Shown here piece by piece: positions 1 to 10,628 of a stretch of DNA of 64,000 nucleotides. Both the position numbers and the translations under genes were made by a program. The notes below the pieces were generated by a model. That model saw only the letters and a list, made by a program, of their open reading frames with translations, had not been told where the DNA came from and did not search any database. Source of the stretch: Paragorgia papillata (Eukaryota; Cnidaria; Anthozoa; Scleralcyonacea; Coralliidae); contig JAWNZC010000115.1 in NCBI GenBank assembly GCA_035771165.1, positions 143,639 through 207,638 on the forward strand. Direction: 5' to 3'. The first letter of the stretch is position 1. Each line of letters opens with the position of its first letter.

Positions 1-522
1 ATTTCTTTAAAATTATTAATTTCCATTTGATATTTGTTTTGTGGATTTCTTTAAAAAAAATATATTTCCATTCCCACACAAGTGGTATTATTTAATAAAC
101 AACAGCTGTCTTGACATTTCAGCCGCTGATAGATAAAGTGGGCACAATTGACTGATCGTAACTGGCCGAGCAAGTACAGAAAGGATAAGGCATTGACGAG
201 CAAAATGGCTATCATTTTATATAAATTATAATACAGAATAGAAATAAATAAATAAATAAGTAAATAAATAATTATAAAGAATCCAAATGAAAATGACTAA
301 TTTGAATGAAATCTACAGGTAATAATCCACAAATATTCTTCTTCCGTGCTCTAGTATATATTTATATTTATAAGTATTAGTATTACAGACTTTATAGTGT
401 GGCAGTAAGACCTGATCGAGGTCGCTAGCCATACTATCCATTGTTATCTATTTTAAATCATTTTGTAGTTTCGATCAAGCCAATATCGAAACGCTGACAT
501 AGGGGTAAATGCAATTTCCTTT
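1..522. other. AT-rich DNA without a recognisable gene
   Basis: No reading frame of note and no splice-flanked exon was seen. A short AAAT tract lies near 240-270. Confidence 0.6.
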
Positions 523-1008
523 AATGCAGCGAAATTTCACCCCAGCTTTTTATGATTGCATTTGAAAGAACACTTAAAATGACAACGTAACATCTTTCGT
601 AGAATTTCGTTTCCTTGCTTCATTCTTGAGATATTCAGGTTTGTTTGATATGCAAATGTCATACTTATGACATCACACTGCATAATGACTTTTGAAATAG
701 CATCAATTTTAGGATAGTCCAAATATTTTACACCCAGCTACACAGGTTTAGTGACCAGTCATGGCTACATACATGCAAGTGCAAATTTTTATTAAGTACT
801 TTCGATAAGCACTTTCAAAGAAAATCATACTTTTCTAAAAAGTCATTATGCAGTGTGATGTCATAAGTATGACATTTGCGTATCAAACAAACCTGAATAT
901 CTCAAAAGTGAAGCAAGGAAACGAAATTCTACGAAAGATGTTACGTTGTCATGTTAAGTGTTCTTTAAAATGCAATCATAAAAAACTGGGATGAAATTTC
1001 GCTGCATT
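523..1008. mobile_element. Foldback/MITE-type inverted repeat
   Basis: The arms 523-693 and 837-1008 are near-identical reverse complements of about 170 bp around a 143-bp unique spacer. The short reading frames here are translations of the arms, not genes. A shorter degenerate piece of the arm recurs near 1286-1330. The superfamily cannot be assigned because no clean target duplication is visible. Confidence 0.75.
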
Positions 1009-2475
1009 GGCACTTTAAACCTTCAATGGAATTATAGAGACCTTGGAGTGAATGTAGCCTTTTTACCAATGGCTTCTGGGATGTAGTCTCATGCCTTAAC
1101 CACTCCTTGCATGAAAAAGAAAGAAAGTTCAACATGTTTCCTAGCTCTGCATGCTCAACAGAAATTAAGTTGGAAAGAAACCCCATTATTGATGTTTAAC
1201 TGTTACAATAAATTCTTCCACATCTTATTTCGTTCTTCTTAAGATTTGTTTTGTATGTCCAAGGACTTTGCAAGCTATAGAAATGTCATATGTAAACGAG
1301 ACACATTTTTATGTCACACTGCATAATGATTTGTTGTAAAATTATATTATTATAATTATATATTATAATTATAGCTTTGAGATTATTCAATAAAATACCA
1401 TTAATGCTACACACAGTAGCATTAATGCATTATAAAGTACATGTATATAAAATTCACTTGAAGTGAACTAACTTGTAAAATTCAGATTTTTGCACAATGT
1501 AAATAGAACATCTGCAGCTGGTTGTACAAAGCCCAGATAGCTTATCCAATGGATAAGTGCTAGCTAAAGAACCATGCACTAGTCATGCTTTGAACAACCT
1601 AATTTAACTTTTATCGACTGAACATCACTATCAGATACGTAAGTTGCTACTTGCTATTCATTTCAGTAAATAATATTTAAATTAGGGTGTTCAAAGCACG
1701 ATTAGTGCTGTTGCAGCTGCTCTCTATTAGCTAGGATTTAATATCCACCAGATAATATAAGCTATCCAGGCTTTATACAACCAGCCCGGATCATCAACAT
1801 TGTGTTCCAAAACAGCCTTATACATACCTGTCAGATATATGTTGTGGCAGCTGAGTATAATGCCCATCACTAATATTTTGTGATTCTGCTAGTATTTTAA
1901 ATAAGATAGGCTTTCAACAATACTCAGTACTTTCGACAGTACTTTTGACACAATTTTTCAAGGATATTATTCAAGGCTTTCAACATATTCAAGTCTTCAA
2001 GATTCACAATAGCTTCTCAACAATTTATCAACAATTGAGTGACACTTAGACACCAGATCATAGAATATCTTAGTAGTTCACCAGAAGTGCAATTTCCATC
2101 CACACCTTTGAAGTTTAATTACGGCACATATGTTGCCTTGCAAATCTCAAGCATTGCCATTCATCACCATTTTCACTTTTACACTCCTGGTAAGCTCCAC
2201 TGGTATTTTTCACCTTCCTGGCATCTCAATCAGCATTATCGCATCACCATCACTCACCATCCTTGTAAGTCCCACCAGCAGCTTAACTGTCAAAACTCAT
2301 GAGTGCCAGTGGAACTTAACAGGATGGTGTAGGACAGCACAATTCTTATTGAAAAAAGGACACGTTTTCACAAGAATCAGACTTCTGGTGTACATGTACT
2401 ATATTCTGAGATCAGACTGCTGTGGCAGCTGTAGTGTGCACAAATTTTGGTTTCTTTATTTCATTATACAAGATA
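1009..2475. other. Non-coding stretch, nothing recognised
   Basis: This is AT-rich sequence with no convincing exon. The two overlapping plus-strand frames between 2039 and 2534 show no domain, codon pattern or splice context and are taken as chance. Confidence 0.5.
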
Positions 2476-2795
2476 TTACCCTGGGTGCCACCACGCGGTT
2501 ATTACTTTGTGTTTCGCGCACGAATATGCATTAGGGTTAGGGTTAGGATTGAGGTTAGGATTAGGGTAAGGATTGGGGTTGGGATCGGGGTTAGGATTAG
2601 GGTTAGGATTGGGGTTGGGATCAGGGTTAGATTTAGGGTGTCTTCAGGGTCAGGGTCAAAGAATAACAAATTCGTGCGCAAAACACGAAGTAAGCACCCA
2701 CCACGCTCGTAGGGACAATGGGGATACGGGAGGACGCCAGGCGGTAAATTCGCAAGGCGAGCGGGAAGAACCTCTGGAACACCGAGCCGTGTTTT
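2476..2795 (-). repeat. Dispersed repeat, copy A (interrupted by telomere-like array)
   Basis: The segments 2476-2525 and 2668-2795 match, on the opposite strand, the sequence at 3940-4070: the same order of a CACGCTCG block, a GCCAGGCGGTAAATT block and an AACCTCTGGAACACCGAGCCG-like end. Copy A differs by carrying the TTAGGG-like array in its middle, and the array is bracketed by a small inverted repeat (2498-2525 against 2670-2697). Confidence 0.6.
2530..2639 (+). repeat. Degenerate telomere-like (TTAGGG) array
   Basis: About 110 bp of TTAGGG mixed with TTAGGA, GGGGTT and GGGATC variants. TTAGGG is the animal telomere unit, so this is an interstitial telomere-like tract. It lies inside a dispersed repeat, so an origin as part of that repeat is as likely as a chromosome fusion scar or a repaired break. 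Confidence 0.7.
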
Positions 2796-2807
2796 ATTGT
2801 TTCAATC

Positions 2808-2993
2808 AATCTCGTTCCCAGAGCCCACGTTCCCCACCTGGGAAACGAGAGACTCTGGGATAATCCGTTTCACATCGATATTTCATTGGCTGATGAACAC
2901 AGTGAACTCTATATAACTCTTCTTCCGGATACCCAGAGCCTCTCGTTTCCCGCCCGCTGGGTAAGGGGAACTTGGGCTCTGGGAACGAGATTG
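2808..2993. mobile_element. Short MITE with long terminal inverted repeats
   Basis: The ends AATCTCGTTCCCAGAGCCC and its complement (2808-2835 and 2965-2993) are inverted, and a second inner inverted pair (2837-2860 and 2930-2952) lets almost the whole 186 bp fold on itself. It is non-coding and no transposase is present. Confidence 0.7.
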
Positions 2994-3522
2994 TGTTTTG
3001 ATTTGAAATTTGAAACCGCCGTACGCGAGGGCCGTACGGGTAATGGTATTTTAACAATCCAGAGTCAACTCTATTTTGTATTTCTCAAGCAAGTATAAAT
3101 AATGCTATCGTCTCGACAGTCTTCTATACATTAGACCACTAAAAATTGCTCAAATTTAATAAAACTGATTTGATTTTAGTTCGGGCGACGTGACGCTGCC
3201 CGATATTCACATCCGCCGTCTGTTACTTGTCATGAAGACACTCAGACAGTAATAACTTCCAAACTATGCATTGTTGAACGCTATCTTGTACGTATGTTGT
3301 TATAAATTTCATAAGCTTCCCTTTGATGTATGGCTTATGTTTCTGGGTTATATGGAACTTTTTCAAATGTCCAAAATGTTCACTCAATAAATAAATATTT
3401 ATTTACTTAACGTCTCACATGAAGTCGGTTTACTCGGTTATAGAATTACAGATACGCAGGAACTTGAACGACTTGAACTACACTTCAAATGAAAGCTTAT
3501 AGATTTCTAACAACATACTTAC

Positions 3523-3618
3523 AGGATATATTTCAGCGATGCTATCTTGTTGTTTGTTATATATACTTTCAATGACCAAGACGTCCCGTCGCTGAATTGA
3601 GCTCGTAACGAGTCAAGA
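3523..3618 (-). CDS. Possible internal exon, unrecognised
   Basis: On the minus strand a 96-nt open segment ends at a good splice donor (CCT|GTAAGTATG) and starts after an AG that follows a T-rich run. The frame is open with one base before and two bases after the whole codons. There is no recognised domain and no neighbouring exon that it clearly joins, so it may be chance. Confidence 0.2.
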
Positions 3619-3939
3619 CTTTCCCAGGCAATCAAAAAAATCCTCGCGAGAGAGAAAAAGCATTCCAAAAAAAGTGTAAGTTGTATATCAACGTAAAGCG
3701 AAAGTATAGGCTCCAAAACAGAGAGAGAATACTAGTATATATATATATATATATACAAGGAAATCACTGCTGATGACTGAATCTTCTAGACGATGTTTAA
3801 TATTACACTCATGTTATTCATAGATGTGCGATAGCCAATGAAACTTATTGTTAAAAAATGATCGATCCTTCGCTTGACCAATCAACGTCTTACGTCCAGA
3901 TTTTGGAACGTAACCTTTTCATTGGCTCGGTGCGATCAG

Positions 3940-4070
3940 AGAAACGGCTCGGTGTTCCAGAGGTTTTTCGCGCTCGCCTTCTGGGTTGGACCCTCCCAAT
4001 TTACCGCCTGGCTTCCTCGTGTGTCCCCGTTTTCCCCCACGAGCGTCGAAAAACCTCCCCAGGGTAACAA
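3940..4070 (+). repeat. Dispersed repeat, copy B
   Basis: It is the inverted counterpart of the repeat at 2476-2795, without the telomere-like insert. The two copies lie about 1.15 kb apart, in opposite orientation, flanking the MITE at 2808-2993. The reading frames here are chance. Confidence 0.6.
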
Positions 4071-4868
4071 GATATTAAACAACACCTAAAACAAACAAAC
4101 AAAGAAGCATATTTTGTCAGCATATAACTATCTTATATATAGTGTAAATACAAAGTACTTTAAAGCAAACTCAATAAATTCATAAATCAAACACATAATT
4201 CATTTGAGAACTGGTTCATGTACTGATTTGTTTGATATAGCAACACTCTCAAAAGTCCTCTTTGATCTAACATCAAAACACCTAGCTCGAAGTTGGTTAA
4301 AAAATTTGTCCTTGCCATGGTTTTCCTTTTTCAGTATATATTATATATAAGCTTATATATATATATATATGGGTCACTGACCAGTTGACAGAGCATTATT
4401 GCACAACACACAATTCCACCAAAGTTAAACTTAAACTCATAAAGCGATTTTACCATTTCTATCCAAGACTTTGGTGTAAAGTGACAATTTCTTCGACAAA
4501 TTAGAAAAACAGCTTTGAAACAAAGCTTAAATAGCAGCTATTATAAAGACGAGGTTAGGTTGGCTTCGAGATAATTATTTCCGATCAAGTAAGATTAATG
4601 TAGATATATAATGACAACGTCACAGTTTCAAAATTTATTACTTCTTATATACCTTGTAACTGATCAACGACAGAAACCGTTCCAAAAAGAAAAGATTAAA
4701 ATCAAATAGTCATTGAGAGAGTCGGGACAACAACTCGATTACTTCTCGAATACCTGGCGATCAATGGCGATCAATGGCGATATTGTCGACTATATGGCGA
4801 TCGTGTCGATGATCTGGCGATGACTGTCAGTCATCAAGATCTCGCCAACATAGTGGCTCCTCCCTAGC

Positions 4869-5077
4869 TAGCCCGGTACCCTGGCCCAATTTCAAAAGAA
4901 ATATGGGCCAGGTAACCACTAATTACATTTTTCGCGTCATCAGGGATAAATCCACTTATGACGTTGCAGTTTTACTCATAGCCACTAAAAACACGCGACA
5001 TTTTAACAAATAGGAAAGCAGAAGTCTTTAGTGGTTACCTGGCCCATATTCTTTGATTGGGCCAGGGTACCAGGCTA
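4869..5077. mobile_element. MITE with about 52-bp terminal inverted repeats
   Basis: The ends TAGCC(C/T)GGTACCCTGGCCC and complement, at 4869-4922 and 5025-5077, are inverted repeats around a non-coding centre. CTCCCTAG occurs just outside both ends (4859-4867 and 5078-5085), which may be the target duplication. Confidence 0.7.
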
Positions 5078-5082
5078 CTCCC

Positions 5083-5160
5083 TAGCCTCGTACCCAGGTA
5101 CGAAAAAAGCCCCTACGCGCTTAGCGCAACTTCCCCAAAGACGCCTGGGTACGAGGCTAG
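5083..5160. mobile_element. Tiny MITE next to the preceding one
   Basis: TAGCCTCGTACCCAGG at 5083-5098 is inverted at 5145-5160 around a 46-bp centre. The ten bases TAGTGGCTCC occur before the first MITE (4851-4860) and again at this one's right end (5158-5167), suggesting one element inserted into, or beside, the other. Confidence 0.6.
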
Positions 5161-5445
5161 TGGCTCCCGCTGACAGGTCAACGGTAGTCACAAAAATTGT
5201 GAGCTATTAAGTTGTTAGCCTGCGAGGTAACAGTGTCTTTTAATTGGTCAATCAGTCTTCAGGGACACTTATGTTCACAAGGATTTATATATCATAGTTG
5301 AATTGTTTACTCGTAATGTCTTTTAATAAAAGAGTTAGAAAATTGCTATTATCCTTTTGCCTAACAATGTTACATACGTTATCAGTGCTATTAGACAAAC
5401 AAACCCATGAAAAAAGTCCTGGTATAACAAAATTTAAACACCAGG

Positions 5446-5599
5446 GACCGGTTGTATAAAAAAGTAGTTAACTTTAACTCTAGTTAGAGCTTAATTCTAG
5501 CCAATCAGGACCAGCGTTTCGTTTGAGAAGTTAACTACGATTTAACTACGCGACGGATATAGTTAAACTGTCGTTAAGAGTTTTATACAACTGGCCCCC
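5446..5599. mobile_element. MITE with imperfect terminal inverted repeats
   Basis: GACCGGTTGTATAAA at the left end is inverted as TTTATACAACTGGCCCC at the right end, with further complementary GTTAAC-type pieces inside. It is 154 bp and non-coding. Confidence 0.55.
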
Positions 5600-5913
5600 G
5601 GGATATACATACGCTCAGAAATTTAAAGACAACGGCAGAATAGTTCTAGGTATTTGAAGATAAACACAATTTTAGTATTACAGCTCGAAAATTGTCTAAT
5701 CGCAGGTATTTTTCCAGTTTCCAACCTCTACTAAATACATCCGTGGAAGGACAGCGAAGCACAGGCTACATCCACAGGCTAGCGTTTTCATATTGTTTCA
5801 GGTAATTTGACCATCTTCTCTTCCATTCTCCCCTTCATTACTAAACTAAAAATGTCACATGGAACTTACTAAATGTAATTAGTAAAAATATCAACCTAAA
5901 ACTGTCAATTAAT

Positions 5914-6260
5914 TTAGTAACTTTCATCACTAGTGTCCAGTTCAGTGTCAAAATCTATTCCAACATCAATTGAAGTACTAACTTTCACTTCAGTATTAAA
6001 AAACATTGGAAAAGTGTTCTCTGGTTTTGATGGAGGCAAGCTTTTTTGAGTTTTTTCCTCATGTCACTGTTCTCTTTAGATTTCATGAGCTTTGATTGCA
6101 TTTGTTGGGCCAAGTCTTCGCAAGGTTCAAGGCATCCATCGTAAAATATTTCTTCTTCATCAGCCAAGACATAGCTTTATAATGAAATCTGGCAACTAAC
6201 TTGCAGCTCTGTTTGATATTTAATTCTGTTTGATATGTTTTAGAGACTGAACTTTTCTCT
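5914..6260 (-). pseudogene. Frame-broken remnant of an acidic protein-coding exon
   Basis: On the minus strand three successive frames each look coding and take over from one another without any splice signal. First is a basic/aromatic piece (about 6260-6175), then an acidic segment beginning ADEEEIFYDGCLEPCEDLAQQ (6167-6070), then a frame shifted by one base reading through a Ser/Pro/Lys stretch into an Asp/Glu-rich tail ending DTSDESY at a TAA at 5914-5916. The smooth handover near 6065 fits a single lost base. The protein family was not recognised; the acidic C-terminus resembles the end of a transposon-encoded or nuclear protein. An assembly error is the alternative to true decay. Confidence 0.4.
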
Positions 6261-6329
6261 TTTATAATCCCCGAGCCCGGGCGTAGGGACGAAGGCCCGG
6301 AGCCCGGTGAGGGTGCTAATCTCGACATG

Positions 6330-7660
6330 CGTGTACACCATTTACACGCGAAATTACACGCGAGATGAAAACCCGAAAATTATTTAAATTTACGTCAGCA
6401 AATTATAATTTATAAGTTCGGTTAGATTGCGAAATAATTTTTCAACGATTATCACGAAAGAAATCTTTGCCAGAAAAAATGATTTCAGCCAAAATGTACA
6501 TTAATATTACTATGAAAAAAGACCAAAGAAAGAAGGCTAACAAGAGATGTGACAGCGAGAATAGGCGAAGTTAAAACCACTCGAAAAAAAAGCCTAAAAC
6601 TAAAGCCTAAAATATTCCTGAAACTGTTCAAAGCCGATAAAGAATTCTGCTCTGGTGTATTCTACTTAACTCGAGAGAGAACGATGAAGAAACTTTGACT
6701 GGCAAACGGCTTTGTAGGCCATGAAGAGAACTGAATGAAGCCTTGTCATATTTATTCATGTCAACAACGAAAAAAGTGACCACGAACGAGAAGAGTAGAC
6801 TGAATTGGCAGTGCCAGTGTTTGTGGTGACAAAAGAAGAAGAAAGTTTAACGGTAGGAGATTTGTATTTACCAGTTTACTGAGTTAAAACGAAAGAAATC
6901 TTGAAAATGAAAATCAATATAAATAATATCTTGTCTAGAGTTGTCTTAGGACGTTGGCATTGTTTGTTTTTTTCGTGGCCAGTATTAAGCTTATCTATTT
7001 CTGAACAGTGAAAATTTGTCATTTGGTTCATCTCGTTTTTTGTTTTTTTTTAATATTGACTTTGCATGTTTTTTCGGTGTGTCAATACATGACTACATGT
7101 ACAGATGAACCTTGCTAACTAATTTTCTAGGATGTTTTCTGATCTGTGTGTCATTTATAATACAACTGAAAAATCAGAAATTAGGGGAGGAGGGTGTGTG
7201 TTACAAAAATGCATATAAAACTGGCGAGGGGTTGTTGCATTCATGTATTTCTAGTAGGTTGAGTAAAATTGCCATCAGTTAGCAATTTTATTACTTCGTC
7301 TACTTTGTTTTTAAACCTAGCTTCCTGCTCGTTAGCTGATTTCCGTCCATTTGTTTTCGAAGACATTTTCTTGCATTTTGCTTCTGTCAGCAGCTTGCTC
7401 TGCAGATGCATTTTCCTTTTTCTTAAAAGTTGCTATTTGTAATTAAAATAGTGTTTGTTTTGGATGCAAGGATTAAGTGTATTAATGTACAGTATTAAAA
7501 AGTAAATAATTTGGATCAAAACAGAAAATACCCCTATTGACATTAAAATATCAAGGAGGGGTATGAAATATTTTTTAATTATTTGGAGGGAGTACAAAGT
7601 AATTTCTTGAATGGATGGATGGGGTACGAAACATTTCCCCAAATCTTATAAATAGCCTCC
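6330..7660. other. Gene-poor AT-rich stretch
   Basis: No exon, repeat border or RNA gene was identified. The reading frames around 7433-7865 on the minus strand run through AT-rich DNA and the poly-C tract and are taken as chance. Confidence 0.5.
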
Positions 7661-7661
7661 G

Positions 7662-7681
7662 CCCCCCCCCCCCCCCCCCCC
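7662..7681. repeat. Poly-C tract
   Basis: About 20 consecutive C residues. Similar long C or G runs occur at 9981-10013, 16603-16617 and 21442-21460, and their exact lengths are likely to be unreliable. Confidence 0.9.
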
Positions 7682-7731
7682 ATAACACATACTTAATGAC
7701 CGCTCCCTTATTAGCCACTTCGAAATTGCCA

Positions 7732-7813
7732 TTTACCATTGCATCATGGGGCTGTTTTGGGAGACGATAACAAAGGAACCGCCCCTCAAAACAGTCCCAT
7801 AATGCAATGGTAA
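7732..7813. repeat. Hairpin / small inverted repeat
   Basis: TTACCATTGCATCATGGGGC at the left is inverted at the right (ends at 7813) with a paired CTGTTTTG inner segment. The outer bases resemble the ends of the MULE-like element at 10629-12178 (TATTGCATCATGG), which may mean a shared terminal motif. Confidence 0.5.
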
Positions 7814-8095
7814 CGTCGCTATTCTCAGGCATCCAGCTTCTCCTAGTGAACGAGTTATCCAACAAATGTTCGTCGCGAGAATACGGTTAAGCTTTCCTAA
7901 GGTTCCGCAGTGACTCAGGTACCGCGTTGTCTTTTAAGTTTTAAAACATAAAAATGCTTTTTCTGCATTGTCAACAGAGTCATGACGATGTGAAGATTTC
8001 TCTTGGGACCAACATTTGCAAACGCTTTTTGCATTTGACATAAAATTCTATTGTTTGAACACGTCGCCGTAGTCGTCGTGTTTTCTTAAAGTCCC

Positions 8096-8227
8096 TATTA
8101 AATTGAGTCAAGCTGAGGAGAGCTTTTGACGTCATAGACTCCAAAACAACAATGACTCTTTTGTTCTTTTTGAGTTTATGACGTCAAAAGCTCTCGTCTC
8201 ATTCTTCTCAAGCTCGGCCAATTTAAT
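8096..8227. repeat. Hairpin-forming inverted repeat
   Basis: The two arms (about 8096-8139 and 8180-8227) pair over about 40 bp including GAGAGCTTTTGACGTCAT and its complement. It is non-coding and MITE-like. Confidence 0.6.
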
Positions 8228-8429
8228 GGCGGTATTCCAAATACAAACTTCACACAGAAAGTATAACCTTTATTTCAACGAATTTCGAAATGAAACTTTG
8301 CACGATTACTAATTACCGTAATATTTTGAACATTAAGTACAAAAAAAACAAGTTAACAATTTATAACCACTTTATGAAGTTCATGTATTATTACAGCAAA
8401 TTGAAAAGGTGGTATTAAAACTGTCAAGA

Positions 8430-8558
8430 ATTTGAAGAACGAAGTAGTGACGTTTCGAGCGGAGCCCTTCATCAGAGTAAATGTGAATTGATCTTAAATT
8501 GTGACATTGACATTTACTCTGATGAAGGACTCCGCTCACTATTTCGTTCTTCAAATTC
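8430..8558. repeat. Inverted pair carrying a hammerhead-like core motif
   Basis: Arms 8430-8484 and 8511-8558 are reverse complements. The minus-strand reading of the left arm (8475 down to 8449) has CTGATGA, an extra A, a four-pair hairpin, GAAAC and GTC, the order of a hammerhead ribozyme core. The right arm keeps CTGATGA but has lost GAAAC. No pairing equivalent to stem I is visible, so activity as a ribozyme is doubtful. Confidence 0.45.
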
Positions 8559-8687
8559 TCGGCATTGTACAACCTTCAGTCGATTTGCTATATTCTAAAC
8601 ACTGCCTACGCAGCACTCTACTATTATTTCAGGGTGCCGTTGTCGAGTTATAGCAAGTTCTCAGTGCCAAATTCATACTCTGTAAAG

Positions 8688-9205
8688 ATGAAGCTCCCAC
8701 TACTGAAGTAACATCTTATACATCTGAAGTTCCCACTACCGAAGTAACATCTTACACATCTGATGTTCCCACTACCGAAGTAACATCTTGTACATCTGAA
8801 GTTCCCACTACCGAAGTAACATCTTATACACATCTGATGTTCCCACTACCGAAGTAACATCTTATACATCTGATGTTCCCACTACCAAAGTAACATCTTA
8901 TACACATCTGATGTTCCCACTACCGAAGTAACATCTTGTACATCTGATGTTCCCACTACCGAAGTAACATCTTATACACATCTGATGTTCCCACTACCGA
9001 AGTATAACATCTTATACATCTGAAGTTCCCACTACCAAAGTAACATCTTATACACATCTGATGTTCCCACTACCGAAGTAACATCTTATACATCTGATGT
9101 TCCCACTACCGAAGTAACACGTCAAACATCTGAAGTTCCCACTACCAAAGTAACATCTTATACACATATGAAGCTCCCACAAGCTAAGTGACATTTTTTA
9201 CATTT
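8688..9205 (+). repeat. 36-bp minisatellite, about 14 units
   Basis: Units are 36 bp, built around GTTCCCACTACCGAAGTAAC, with about half expanded to 38 bp by an extra CA or TA. Read on the plus strand, a 36-bp unit gives twelve codons rich in Thr, Ser, Pro, Val and Glu, much like a mucin-type tandem repeat. The 38-bp units break that frame, so the present array is not one open frame. It could be the relic of a repeat-containing exon or a satellite that happens to be a multiple of three. Confidence 0.85.
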
Positions 9206-9393
9206 TAAACACATATTCGCATTAAATACCCTTGCGGGAACTTCTCTCACAAATACGTATTATGACGTTTTAGATAGAAAATAATCATTTTTAGAGCAAA
9301 AGGTTATGGGGACTTGTGCGAAGTCCCCACAACCTGTACAGTCCCCACAATGTATACGTAGAACTTACATACGTTCCCATAGCCCGGTCTCGG

Positions 9394-9612
9394 CAAACAC
9401 ACAAACACAAACACAAACACAAACACAAACACAAACACAAACACAAACACAAACACAAACACAAACACAAACACAAACACAAACACAAACACAAACACAA
9501 ACACAAACACAAACACAAACACAAACACAAACACAAACACAAACACAAACACAAACACAAACACAAACACAAACACAAACACAAACACAAACACAAACAC
9601 AAATACAAACAC
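9394..9612 (+). repeat. (CACAAA)n hexanucleotide microsatellite
   Basis: About 36 near-perfect hexamer units. The four long reading frames that run through it on both strands (KHKHKH, TQTQTQ, VFVFVF, CLCLCL) are direct translations of the repeat and are not genes. Confidence 0.95.
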
Positions 9613-9657
9613 TAAAATAATCAAGCTACTATAGCATTACCACCATTATATACAGAA

Positions 9658-9760
9658 ATCGTGGTCAGGTTGACGTCAGAGCACTATACTAGAAACGCAG
9701 GGTCTCGGGTTCGATTCGTTCGATTCCTAGCCCGGAAGGCCTTGATGTATTTGTATGCAT
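9658..9760 (+). mobile_element. Degenerate tRNA-derived SINE fragment
   Basis: It matches the head of the SINE at 50438 (GTCAGAGCACTATACTAG, then GCAGGGTC, then a B-box-like GGTTCGATTC, then GGAAGGCCTTGATG). The A box is lost, and the B-box region carries a nine-base tandem duplication. It lies close to a microsatellite, as SINE tails often do. Confidence 0.6.
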
Positions 9761-9944
9761 TTTTCGTCGATTCTGTGATTCGGTTAATTGTAAAATAATT
9801 TGCCTAAGATTAGAATGGGGATTCTGTTAGACAGAGGTCGGCAGGAGATACGCAAAAACTAGTACCTCATGTACAGTAATTATCCCAGTCTCTTCCAACC
9901 ATCTCATTCCGGTCGTCATGCGTGACGCTTTGTGTGACTCACGC

Positions 9945-9990
9945 TGAATATTAATGAGGCGGCATCCCTTTGTATGCTGGATGGGGGGGG
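9945..9990 (+). repeat. Recurring repeat end with TGAGGCGGCATCCCTTTG
   Basis: The block GAATATTAATGAGGCGGCAT followed by CCCTTTG recurs at 12222-12250, 23118-23155 and, inverted, at 46226-46255; a partial copy lies at 10590-10604. Two of the copies are preceded by AGGGTCC(C/T)AAAGGAGCCTGAGA-like sequence. It seems to be a conserved piece of one dispersed repeat family. Confidence 0.65.
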
Positions 9991-10122
9991 GGGGTGGGGG
10001 TGGGGGGGGGGTGGTTATCTACTGATTTAGGCTGTCGCCCACCTTGTATTTGGGGGCTATTGTAACAAATAATAATAATATAAATAACGATAATAGTAAT
10101 AATAATAATAATATAAATAACG

Positions 10123-10199
<77 letters not shown>
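9981..10199 (+). repeat. Poly-G tract and (AAT)n microsatellite
   Basis: A broken G run (9981-10013) is followed by an interrupted, then perfect, AAT array (10066-10199). The Asn-only and Ile-only reading frames here are repeat translations. Confidence 0.95.
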
Positions 10200-10200
<1 letters not shown>

Positions 10201-10270
10201 TGTTTGAGCATGGTAAGATGGTGAAGGGGAAGGATTGGATGTGTTGGAGGAGAGAATGCTAGCCTGCTAT

Positions 10271-10319
10271 AGCAGACCCTATTTTTCTCCCGCTTTGCGA
10301 GGAAAAAGTAGGGTCTGCT
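10271..10319. repeat. Hairpin AGCAGACCCTA...TAGGGTCTGCT
   Basis: The eleven outer bases are perfectly inverted, with further pairing inside. It may be a very short MITE or one terminal hairpin of a larger element. Confidence 0.55.
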
Positions 10320-10628
10320 GACCTGAGCGCCTAATTGAGTTCTGGCTATTGTGTCTCGTCAGCCAATCAGAAATTACTTTCCAAATCTCGGTAAGTGACG
10401 TAATTGTGTACATCGTGTTTATAGAAATTCAATACGGAGTTCGAAGGAGCGGCGATTCTGGCGAAGAATGTTTACGGGGTCTTGTGTCTAAATTCTATCG
10501 AAGTTTCAAGATAAAGCGATAAAGAAAATAACGGAGAGCAAGAATAATGGTGTTATCAATATGCTAAGTAGTTACGGTGAATAGTCCCTGGCGGCATCCC
10601 TTTGGTCCATATAGGTAGGGTTAGAGGG

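Noticed and set aside
2039..2534. Two overlapping plus-strand frames of 87 and 134 codons
   Set aside because: Low-complexity His/Ser/Thr-rich composition, no domain, no exon borders.
8688..9205. CRISPR-like array
   Set aside because: Units are contiguous minisatellite copies without unique spacers, and the genome is eukaryotic.
9291..9624. Four long reading frames of 99-106 codons on both strands
   Set aside because: They are translations of the (CACAAA)n microsatellite.
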